NCBI GenBank assembly: GCA_023248505.1
Contig: JAHFEM010000128.1
Coordinates: 1-6,133, forward strand
Origin: Nitrospirota bacterium
Lineage (GTDB): Bacteria > Nitrospirota > Nitrospiria > SBBL01 > Manganitrophaceae
Length of the DNA: 6,133 nt
Direction: 5' to 3'
Shown: positions 1-6,133 of the stretch, in pieces
How the letters are laid out: the number at the start of each line of letters is the position of its first letter
How positions within the stretch are numbered: position 1 is the first letter of the stretch
Translations under genes and position numbers: made by a program
Notes under the pieces: generated by a model
What the model was told of the DNA's origin: nothing
Databases searched by the model: none
What the model saw: the letters and a program-made list of their open reading frames with translations, nothing else

Positions 1-2900
1 AATGGGTCATGGCGGTAAAGCCGGTGCCGCAACTGTCTGTCCTTCTGCCGCCGCCGGGGAGCATTTTATCGCATCCGGTTCTTCCGATTCGCGGGATGAC
101 CGAGGCCGAAAATAGAGTTCGGGTGAACGGCAAGGAGTGGATGGTCGAAAAGAGCGGCCTCTTTGCGGGGGCGGCCGATCTTCCGGAAGGAAAGAGTCAG
201 CTCATGATCGAGGTGACCGATCCGGAAGGGTATACCGGCCGGATCGAACGGGACGTGGAGGTGAAGCGCCAATCGTTCTTCCTGATGGCCCTGGCCGATG
301 GAGAGTTCGGGAGGATTTCGACCTCCGGCAGTCTGGAAGAAGCGGGCGCGAGAAAATCGAAGGAATTTTATGAAAACGGACGGCTCGCCTATTATTTAAA
401 AGGGATGATTCAGGGGAAATATCTGATCACCTCCGCCTTCGATACCGGCAAGCAAGGTTTCAATAAGATGTTCAAAAATCTCGACCAGAAAGAGACCGAC
501 CGCTTCTTCACTAACCTGGATCCCGACAAGTTCTACCCGGTCTATGGAGACGCCAGTGTCGTCGTTTATGACGCCCAGAGTCAAGGAAAGTTCTATCTGG
601 CGGTCGACGGGGACGATCTTCATCTGCTGGTCGGGAACTACCAGACCGGGATGAACGACACGGAGCTTGCCGCTTTCAACCGGACCCTCTACGGAGGGCG
701 GTTCGAGTACCGCTCCCTCTCAAAGACGCAATACGGCGATCCCGACACCCGCCTCTTCCTCTTCGCCTCGGAGGTCCGGCAGATCCATGTCCAGAATACC
801 TTCCGGGCGACCGGCGGCGCCCTCTATTACCTTTCGGCTCAGAACATCATCGAGGGAAGCGAAAAGGTCCGTTTAGAGGTGCGGGATGAGAACACCGGCC
901 TGGTATTGGCCCAAATTGACCAAACTCGGGACGCCGACTATACTATCAAATATGTAGAGGGAAGAGTCCTCTTCAATCAGCCAATCTCCAGCGTCGTCGA
1001 CAACCATCTTTTGATCCACGAGCAGGTCCTGCAAGGCCATCCGGTTTTTATCACTGTCGATTTCGAGTATCAGGCGGGAAGTTTCGAAAAGAAGGGATAC
1101 GGCGGGAGGATCCGGAAGCAAATCGGGGAGCATCTGGCTGTGGGCGGGACCTATGTAGAGGACGCCGAGGCGGCGAGCGACTATCAATTAAAAGGCGCCG
1201 ACGCCGAGATTCGCTTCGGCCAGGGGACCCGGCTTGTCGGAGAATATGCCCAAAGCCAGGGGAAAGACACCTCCAATCTGGTCAGCCAGGATGGCGGCCT
1301 CACCTTTAACGAGATTGCGTCGCCGGCGGGGGGTCAAGGATCGGCGTATAAGATTGCAGGACGCGTCGATCTTTCCGAATGGTTCTGGGAGAAGGACCGC
1401 GTTGTCACGGAGGCCTATTATAAACGGCTCTCCCCCGGCTTTTTCTCGAATGGGACATTGCTGGAACAGGGGACGATGAAATATGGCGGGGGGGTCCGCT
1501 ATCAGTTTACGAAAAACGATACATTGCATGTGAAGCATGATTCAGAAGCGCTCATCCCGAATGGAAATATCCTGGGAGGAAATGTGGTTTCCTCGGCCCA
1601 AGTTGGAGCGAGCCGGGTCCGGCTGGACGAGTTCCAATTATCTCACACTCAGGGATCGGTCCTCTTAACAGGCGGCCTTCAGAACAGGGTCGTAGACCAG
1701 CCGACCGGGACGACCCGGGTGGAGACGGCGGCGGCGCGCGGTGATTGGAAGGTGACAGACCGCTTGTCGGCCGCGCTCGATCATCAATGGACGCTCCAGG
1801 GGCCCGCGGATCGGCGGACCACGCTCGCCGGCCGATACAGCTTCACCGACAGTGTTGCCGGTATTTTGCAAGGAATGGTCGGCAATCAGGGCGACTCCAT
1901 TTTGGCTGGCGCCACCGCGCGTTTGGGAGAGCGGTCACAAATTTATCTCAATGAGAAGGTCAACCGTCCGGAGGGGCAAGGAACGATTTGGGGGACGGTG
2001 GTCGGTGGAGACCGGATGCTGACCGATCATCTTCGGGTCTACAGCGAATATGAGCTGCAGACCGGGCCGGTCGCTCAAAACCGGTCGGTCTTGGGATTGG
2101 ATCAGCGATGGCGCCTCGCCGAAGCGCTGAATATCGATCTCCATTATGAACGGAGCCACCTCAGTGGAAACGGAACCAGCGTCATGCGGAATGTGGCGAG
2201 CGCGAGCCTTCATTATGATTTGCCCACCGGAATCCGGCTTGCCGACCGGTTTGAAGTGCGCTGGGAGGACGGGACCACAAAACGGATCCAAGAGCTGATC
2301 ACCCACTACGCGGAGATGAAGATCCTCTCCGGTCTCACCCTCTTCGGGAAATTCAACTACAGCACGACGCGGAACCAAACGCTGAATCTGCTGGAAGCCC
2401 GGTTCACCGAGGCGGGAGTCGGCCTGGCCTATCGGCCCTTTTACTTCGACCGGTTGAACCTGATATCGAAGTACACCCATTTGACCGATCAGAGGCCCGA
2501 CCCGCTCGGCCTGTCGCTCCACACGATAAGTGACGTCGGATCGATCGAGGCGATTTTAGACCTGACGCGCCGCATTCAATGGGTCGAGAAGCTTGCGGTG
2601 AAGGTAAAACAAGAAGAACAGGAACCGCGGCCGCTTCTTCGGTCCCAGACGGCCCTGTCGATTCATCGGCTCAATTACCATATGACATCCACATGGGACG
2701 CCGGCCTTGAATATCGAATCTTGAAACAGTTTCAGGCGAAAGACCAGCTTCAAGGATTTCTGGTCGAGGTCGATCGGGAGATCGCGGAGCATCTGCGGTT
2801 CGGCGCCGGTTATAACTTCACCCGGTTTTCCGACAACGAGTTTTCGGACAACAACTTCAGCTCCCGGGGATGGTTTATTCGGGCGCAGGGAAAATTCTGA
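1..2900 (+). CDS. Large outer-membrane beta-barrel protein with Ig-like domain (5' end missing)
   Basis: Probable outer-membrane protein; substrate unknown. Numbering uses the first visible Met (base 9) as residue 1. Residues 7-86 form an Ig-like fold of the glucodextranase-B type, with the core 'RVRVNGKEW' at 36-44, a Gly-Leu-Phe turn and a 'V-D-G' end. Residues 90-355 are a conserved module with 'FYPVYGDASVVVYDA' at 175-189 and 'SEKVRLEVRDENTG' at 284-297, a pattern I associate with other large Gram-negative surface proteins but cannot assign to a named family. From about 357 to 963 the sequence alternates polar and aromatic/hydrophobic residues, as in beta-barrel strands, and ends '...GWFIRAQGKF' with the C-terminal Phe recognised by the BAM complex. 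Met at base 9 is unlikely to be the start: there is no Shine-Dalgarno, no signal peptide, and the frame is open to base 1. No TonB box or plug is obvious. The stop lies 2 bases before the next gene. Barrel: fairly sure; function: unknown. Confidence 0.82.
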   Translation, partial: WVMAVKPVPQLSVLLPPPGSILSHPVLPIRGMTEAENRVRVNGKEWMVEKSGLFAGAADLPEGKSQLMIEVTDPEGYTGRIERDVEVKRQSFFLMALADGEFGRISTSGSLEEAGARKSKEFYENGRLAYYLKGMIQGKYLITSAFDTGKQGFNKMFKNLDQKETDRFFTNLDPDKFYPVYGDASVVVYDAQSQGKFYLAVDGDDLHLLVGNYQTGMNDTELAAFNRTLYGGRFEYRSLSKTQYGDPDTRLFLFASEVRQIHVQNTFRATGGALYYLSAQNIIEGSEKVRLEVRDENTGLVLAQIDQTRDADYTIKYVEGRVLFNQPISSVVDNHLLIHEQVLQGHPVFITVDFEYQAGSFEKKGYGGRIRKQIGEHLAVGGTYVEDAEAASDYQLKGADAEIRFGQGTRLVGEYAQSQGKDTSNLVSQDGGLTFNEIASPAGGQGSAYKIAGRVDLSEWFWEKDRVVTEAYYKRLSPGFFSNGTLLEQGTMKYGGGVRYQFTKNDTLHVKHDSEALIPNGNILGGNVVSSAQVGASRVRLDEFQLSHTQGSVLLTGGLQNRVVDQPTGTTRVETAAARGDWKVTDRLSAALDHQWTLQGPADRRTTLAGRYSFTDSVAGILQGMVGNQGDSILAGATARLGERSQIYLNEKVNRPEGQGTIWGTVVGGDRMLTDHLRVYSEYELQTGPVAQNRSVLGLDQRWRLAEALNIDLHYERSHLSGNGTSVMRNVASASLHYDLPTGIRLADRFEVRWEDGTTKRIQELITHYAEMKILSGLTLFGKFNYSTTRNQTLNLLEARFTEAGVGLAYRPFYFDRLNLISKYTHLTDQRPDPLGLSLHTISDVGSIEAILDLTRRIQWVEKLAVKVKQEEQEPRPLLRSQTALSIHRLNYHMTSTWDAGLEYRILKQFQAKDQLQGFLVEVDREIAEHLRFGAGYNFTRFSDNEFSDNNFSSRGWFIRAQGKF
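2826..2855 (+). repeat. 15-bp in-frame tandem duplication near the end of the barrel gene
   Basis: Two adjacent 15-base units (2826-2840 and 2841-2855) match at 12 of 15 positions and encode FSDNE then FSDNN (residues 940-949), followed by a partial third copy, FSS. The repeat sits in what should be the last surface loop, just before the terminal strand. Two of the three differences are synonymous or conservative, suggesting a small old duplication rather than active slippage. Confidence 0.5.
2887..2891 (+). promoter_or_regulatory. Weak ribosome binding site deciding the FecR-like start
   Basis: AGGGA lies 11 bases before the ATG at 2903, inside the last codons of the upstream barrel gene. 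It is a modest match with slightly long spacing. The alternative in-frame ATG at 2870 (overlapping the upstream gene by 31 bases) has only GGGG directly abutting it, and the ATG at 2915 has nothing purine-rich at a suitable distance, so 2903 is the best-supported start. Weak signal and tight spacing suggest translational coupling to the upstream gene. Confidence 0.45.
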
Positions 2901-2902
2901 AA

Positions 2903-4258
2903 ATGATCTTCAAAATGCGGGTCAGAAGCGGAGCGGTGACGCTGAGAGGATGGCTGAAATCAATCGTCCTTTTTGGATCGGAGATCTTTCTGGTCATTTC
3001 GGCGGTCCTGATCTGTTTTGCCTTCTTTTTGTTGGGTCTCAAGCAAATTTTCCCGGAAGGAGATCCCACCCGGTTCTGGTTTCGAGAGAATCGGGAAATC
3101 TTGCGGACCTCCCTGCCGAAGGGAGAAAAAGGGATAGAAATGGATCTCTCCGGAGTTCCTGAAGGGGCCTCGGACGGATTGATTCTGGCGGCCAGGGTGA
3201 CCTTTGTCCAGAACGAAGTCAAAAGCAAGTCGTCACAAGAGATCGTCTGGATGAATGCAAGCCGAGGACTTCAGCTTTATGATCGCGACGCCGTTCAAAC
3301 GCTCGCCCGCTCCAGGGCGGTTATCACGTTCGATGCAAAGAATTATCTCGACATGGATGAGAATTCCCTCGTCATCATTAAAAAGCTGGAGCAGAGCCGC
3401 ATTCTAAAAGAGAAAAGGTCGTTCATGGTGGTCATCGATGGAAGCCTTCGGGGCCGGATCGACGGCAGCGGCGAAGAAAACGTCAAATTGGAGGTGGCGA
3501 CTCCGACCGCCGAGATTGCAGTCAATGCCAAAGAGGGCGCGGACCGGCAGGCCGATTTTCAAATTCATGTGAACCCTGACCAGACCTCGACGGTTACGGT
3601 CTACAAAGGGGTGGCTAAGGTGAAAGCGCAAGGGATCATGGTGGAGGTGAAGGAAAATCAGACGACCCATATCGGACTGATGTCCCCACCGAAGACTCCG
3701 CAATCGATTCTGGAGCCGGTGACTTTGATCTCTCCAGAGGAAGGGAGCCTTTTTTATTACCGCGATTTTCCTCCCGAGCTGATCTTTGCATGGTCGACGC
3801 AGGAGGAGGGGGTTCTCTACCACCTGCAGATCGGGAAGGAGTTTTCCTTCAGGGAGCGGGTCTTGGACGAAACCATTTCCAAGCCCTCTTTCCTCCATGG
3901 AAATTTAAAGGCCGGAACCTACTTCTGGCGGGTTTCCCCTCTGGATGCCGACCGGGTCGAGGGGCAATGGAGCGAGGCGAGAGAGATCAAGGTGGTGCAG
4001 AATCGTCTCCCCCCGTCGCTGAAAGTCGTTTTTCCAGAAGCCGACCAGGTGATTAATCAAGAAGCGATCTGGGTCAAGGGAGAGTCGGATCAGCAGGCCA
4101 GGGTGTATGTCAACGGAAAGAAGATCGTGAAAGATTCAACCGGGCGTTTTAAAGAGAAGGTACAGCTGAAAAAAGGGGTCAATCTTATCCTGGTGGAATC
4201 GGTCGATCAAGCCGGAAATGTCAGTTTTCAGAAGCGGGTCATCAGCCGGAAATTTTAA
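2903..4258 (+). CDS. Membrane-anchored FecR-like periplasmic protein with FN3-like and Ig-like domains
   Basis: A 451-residue protein (462 if started at 2870). Residues 1-20 are short and basic, followed by one hydrophobic helix at about 21-46, giving an N-in, C-out inner-membrane anchor with no cleavage site evident. Residues about 97-258 resemble the FecR domain: a beta-rich segment with 'RGLQLYDRDAVQTLARSRAV' at 121-140, then 'LEVATPTAEIAVNA' (196-209) and 'STVTVYKGVAKVKA' (229-242), equivalent to the family's 'TP...v..G.v.v' half. The common 'VRGT' motif is not present. Residues 271-366 look fibronectin-III-like ('FAWSTQEEGVLYHLQI', 'AGTYFWRVSPLD', 'GQWSEAREIKV'). Residues 371-448 are an Ig-like domain with 'RVYVNGKK' (400-407). 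The cytoplasmic tail is too short for the anti-sigma domain of classical FecR regulators, so a structural, adaptor or peptidoglycan/outer-membrane-contacting role is more likely. It starts 2 bases after the barrel gene, so they are probably co-transcribed. Domain calls are from pattern recognition only. Confidence 0.85.
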   Translation: MIFKMRVRSGAVTLRGWLKSIVLFGSEIFLVISAVLICFAFFLLGLKQIFPEGDPTRFWFRENREILRTSLPKGEKGIEMDLSGVPEGASDGLILAARVTFVQNEVKSKSSQEIVWMNASRGLQLYDRDAVQTLARSRAVITFDAKNYLDMDENSLVIIKKLEQSRILKEKRSFMVVIDGSLRGRIDGSGEENVKLEVATPTAEIAVNAKEGADRQADFQIHVNPDQTSTVTVYKGVAKVKAQGIMVEVKENQTTHIGLMSPPKTPQSILEPVTLISPEEGSLFYYRDFPPELIFAWSTQEEGVLYHLQIGKEFSFRERVLDETISKPSFLHGNLKAGTYFWRVSPLDADRVEGQWSEAREIKVVQNRLPPSLKVVFPEADQVINQEAIWVKGESDQQARVYVNGKKIVKDSTGRFKEKVQLKKGVNLILVESVDQAGNVSFQKRVISRKF

Positions 4259-4287
4259 GCGGAACGCCGTAATTTTTCGCTTGAAAT
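4252..4287 (+). repeat. Imperfect inverted repeat spanning the FecR-like stop codon
   Basis: ATTTTAAGCG (4252-4261) and CGCTTGAAAT (4278-4287) are inverted copies matching at 9 of 10 positions, separated by 16 bases. In RNA the single mismatch becomes a U-G wobble, so a continuous 10-bp stem can form. The left arm contains the TAA stop of the FecR-like gene. The stem is AT-rich and no U-run follows directly (next bases GACC), so it is not a standard intrinsic terminator. It could be an mRNA processing or stabilising hairpin, or a protein-binding operator for the kinase gene; the sequence does not decide. Confidence 0.45.
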
Positions 4288-4302
4288 GACCTATTTTAAT
4301 AT

Positions 4303-4308
4303 GAGGAG
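4303..4308 (+). promoter_or_regulatory. Ribosome binding site of the sensor kinase
   Basis: GAGGAG with 6 bases of spacing to the ATG at 4315. This clear Shine-Dalgarno selects 4315 over the next in-frame Met at 4357, which would also cut into the first membrane helix. The ATG at 4301 is out of frame and stops after three codons. Confidence 0.75.
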
Positions 4309-4314
4309 TTGACG

Positions 4315-6133
4315 ATGAAGTTAAAGCTTTCCATTCGGATCAAGCTACTCCTAACCATGTTGTTGGTGGTCACGGCGGTGGTGAGCGTCATCACCTTTAC
4401 GATCGTCACCCTCTTCCAAAAAGACAAGACGACCTATATTTTCGATCTCACCTCCGTCATTGCGCTTCATATGGCGGAGGAGGCCAACAGCACCTTGCTG
4501 AATTACAACGAACAGCTGAACGTTTTCGCCCATGCGCTGCTCACGGATGAAATCGGAGAGTCGAAGAAAGGGGAGTATGTCAGGAAACTCTTCGGGAATT
4601 TCGAAGACTTTATCGCAGTGACCCTGTATGACCTGAAGGGTGAAGAGCGGGTCAGCCTGTATAATACGACCAAACTTTCCGAAGCCGGAATTGAAAAAGA
4701 AACGTTCTTGCAATATCGGAAGGACCACCCGATTCCGGTAGAAAAATTCAAACCAGGGGATGCCGCCCTCCGCAGTTCGACGATTTCTTCCAAGCTTCCC
4801 TCCTTTACCCTCAGCCTCTTCTACCAAGAATCGGCCGACAGCGAACCGTTTGTGGTAGTGTCCGAAATTCACTTAAAGAAGCTGCTCGCTCTGGGAGGAA
4901 AATCAAAAGTATTCGACACCTTTCTCGTGGATGCTCAGGGGACGCTGCTATCCCATCCGGAGGTGGAGTCGGTTCTGAATCGGAAAACCCTGGCCGACGT
5001 TCCCGTGGTGAAGGCCTTCATGCAGGGAAAGACGCTCGCGGGAACATTGGAATATCCTGTCGGCGGTAAGGAGTTTTTGGGGGCTTATGCCCGGGTTGAT
5101 TTTGGCGGGCTCGGCGCCATCGTTCTGATCCCCAAGGCGATTGCTTATTTAACAGCGAAAGAACTCATCAACACGCTGATGGCGGTGGCCCTGGCTGTTC
5201 TCTGCCTCTCCGCCCTGGTTTCTCTCTTCTGGTCGCGTGGGATGACCCGACCGATTCAACAATTGTCGGAGGCGACGAAGGTGGTTGCGGCCGGCGATTT
5301 CAACATTCAGGTCGAAGTCAGAAGCCGCGATGAGATCGGCCAGCTGGCCAGTTCCTTTAATCAGATGGCCTTTGAATTAAAGACCCGTGAGGAGGCGCTC
5401 AAATCGGCTCAGGCTGCGCTGGTCCAGTCCGAAAAGATGTCGGCTTTTGGACAGTTGAGCGCCGGGATCGCCCACGAGGTAAAAAACCCGCTGGCGGGCA
5501 TCTTAGGATACGCGCAGCTCGCTTTGAGGAAGATCGAAAAGGACAGTCCCCTTGCAAAACAGCTGGAGATCATCGAGAAGGAGACAAAGCGGTGCAAGGC
5601 GATCATCGAGAACTTGATGAAGTTCGCGCGGCAGGAGAAGGCGGATATTGCCCCGACCGATTTAAATCGGGTGGTCGAAGATGCCATCGCCATTGTCGAT
5701 CATCAGCTGACGATCAACAGGGTGAAAATAGAAAAGGCCCTGACCGCCGACCTTCCTAAAATCAACGGAAACGGAAATCAGCTGCAGCAGGTCCTGATGA
5801 ACCTGATGATCAACGCTCAGCAAGCGATGTCCGAAGGGGGCTCGGTCAAAATCTCCACCCACGCGATTGCAAATCAGATCGAGATACGGGTGGCCGATAC
5901 CGGGCCGGGCATTCCAAAAGAGATTCAGCAGAAGATTTTTGAGCCGTTCTTTACAACCAAGCCGGTGGGGAAGGGAACCGGGCTCGGGCTTTCGGTCTCT
6001 TACGGGATCATCAAAGATCACAATGGACAGATTCAACTACAGAGTGAAGTGGGAAAGGGGTCGACATTTATCTTAACCTTTCCAATCGGGGATACGAAGG
6101 AAAAGCGACAGGAGGTGACCGATGGAGCAGAAA
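4315..6133 (+). CDS. Membrane sensor histidine kinase, NtrB/HPK4-like (3' end beyond window)
   Basis: At least 606 residues with no stop before the window edge. It senses a periplasmic signal, autophosphorylates on His and passes phosphate to a response regulator. Order of parts: membrane helix about 10-35; periplasmic sensor about 36-280, probably double Cache ('FLVDAQGTLLSHP' at 203-215 is the typical Cache strand-turn); second helix about 284-306; HAMP about 304-357 (Pro313, 'RDEIG' 338-342); a short coiled coil about 355-380; HisKA with 'AGIAHEVKNPLAGI' and phosphoacceptor His387; HATPase_c with N-box 'NLMINAQQAM' (Asn500), G1 'DTGPGI' (528-533), F-box 'IFEPFFTTK' (541-549) and G2 'GKGTGLGL' (552-559). 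All catalytic motifs are intact. 'HEVKNP' is typical of kinases paired with NtrC-type sigma-54 activators. The visible tail 'GDTKEKRQEVTDGAE' is past the catalytic core, so little is likely missing. It lies 56 bases after the FecR-like gene. The ligand is unknown. Confidence 0.95.
   Translation, partial: MKLKLSIRIKLLLTMLLVVTAVVSVITFTIVTLFQKDKTTYIFDLTSVIALHMAEEANSTLLNYNEQLNVFAHALLTDEIGESKKGEYVRKLFGNFEDFIAVTLYDLKGEERVSLYNTTKLSEAGIEKETFLQYRKDHPIPVEKFKPGDAALRSSTISSKLPSFTLSLFYQESADSEPFVVVSEIHLKKLLALGGKSKVFDTFLVDAQGTLLSHPEVESVLNRKTLADVPVVKAFMQGKTLAGTLEYPVGGKEFLGAYARVDFGGLGAIVLIPKAIAYLTAKELINTLMAVALAVLCLSALVSLFWSRGMTRPIQQLSEATKVVAAGDFNIQVEVRSRDEIGQLASSFNQMAFELKTREEALKSAQAALVQSEKMSAFGQLSAGIAHEVKNPLAGILGYAQLALRKIEKDSPLAKQLEIIEKETKRCKAIIENLMKFARQEKADIAPTDLNRVVEDAIAIVDHQLTINRVKIEKALTADLPKINGNGNQLQQVLMNLMINAQQAMSEGGSVKISTHAIANQIEIRVADTGPGIPKEIQQKIFEPFFTTKPVGKGTGLGLSVSYGIIKDHNGQIQLQSEVGKGSTFILTFPIGDTKEKRQEVTDGAE
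6110..6118 (+). promoter_or_regulatory. Strong Shine-Dalgarno for a gene overlapping the kinase 3' end
   Basis: AGGAGGTGA is a nine-base match to the complement of the 16S rRNA 3' tail and lies 3 bases before an ATG at 6122. It is the strongest ribosome binding site in the window and is embedded in the kinase reading frame, pointing to an overlapping, translationally coupled next gene. Confidence 0.7.
6122..6133 (+). CDS. Start of the next gene (four codons, probable response regulator)
   Basis: Only Met-Glu-Gln-Lys is visible, in the +1 frame relative to the kinase. The start is supported by the strong Shine-Dalgarno immediately upstream. The product cannot be read here. Because the kinase is of the NtrB/HPK4 type and such genes are usually followed by their partner, an NtrC-like response regulator is the natural guess; this rests on context alone. 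Confidence 0.55.

Noticed and set aside
1488..1494. Run of seven G in the barrel gene as a phase-variation tract
   Set aside because: It is short for slippage-driven switching and the reading frame is intact (Gly-Gly-Gly-Val); a six-G run at 1328-1333 shows such runs arise simply from Gly codons here.
1935..2522. A 195-codon open frame on the minus strand
   Set aside because: It lies wholly inside the barrel gene, has no recognisable domain, and its Arg/Pro/Gly-rich product is what antisense reading of GC-rich coding DNA gives.
2870..2902. Earlier ATG at 2870 as start of the FecR-like gene
   Set aside because: It would overlap the barrel gene by 31 bases, has no properly spaced Shine-Dalgarno, and adds 11 residues with no feature before the basic N-terminus.
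3404..3898. A 164-codon open frame on the minus strand
   Set aside because: It lies entirely antisense to the well-supported FecR-like gene; composition is of shadow type and no domain is seen.
4281..4302. Possible promoter (TTGAAA and TAATAT) in front of the kinase
   Set aside because: The two boxes are only about 10 bases apart instead of about 17, and no good -10 box lies at the right distance; the AT-rich sequence is better explained by the inverted repeat.
4351..4872. A 173-codon open frame on the minus strand
   Set aside because: Antisense to the sensor region of the kinase, whose plus-strand frame has clear motifs throughout; no start signal or family resemblance.

Overview
The window is a compact stretch of three co-directional (+ strand) genes plus the first codons of a fourth, with almost no intergenic DNA. 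It comes from a Gram-negative (diderm) bacterium: the first gene encodes a large outer-membrane beta-barrel ending in the classical C-terminal Phe, and the others encode inner-membrane/periplasmic proteins. The lineage cannot be fixed from this sequence. The moderately high GC content, the FecR-FN3-Ig architecture and the NtrB-type kinase would fit Nitrospirota or a delta-proteobacterial-type lineage, but that is an impression only.

Layout: (1) positions 1-2900 hold the 3' part of an outer-membrane protein gene whose true start lies upstream. It has an Ig-like domain, then a conserved 'YPVYGD' periplasmic/plug-like module, then about 600 residues of beta-barrel. (2) 2903-4258 is a single-pass inner-membrane protein with a FecR-like periplasmic domain, an FN3-like domain and a C-terminal Ig-like domain of the same type as the one in gene 1. 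(3) After a 56-bp gap that begins inside an imperfect inverted repeat, 4315-6133 is a membrane sensor histidine kinase (double-Cache-like sensor, HAMP, HisKA, HATPase_c). Its reading frame is still open at the window edge. (4) At 6110-6118 a near-perfect Shine-Dalgarno lies inside the kinase frame, followed by ATG at 6122. This is the start of an overlapping downstream gene, by analogy an NtrC-like response regulator, but only four codons are visible.

Read together, the genes look like one operon. It would join an outer-membrane barrel, a periplasmic adaptor anchored in the inner membrane and a two-component system, that is, a possible outer-membrane-to-cytoplasm signalling or surface-assembly module. 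The gene order and domains are seen in the sequence; the functional link is inference. The minus strand shows no convincing gene, no stretch longer than 300 bases lacks a gene, and I see no RNA gene, mobile element or CRISPR array.
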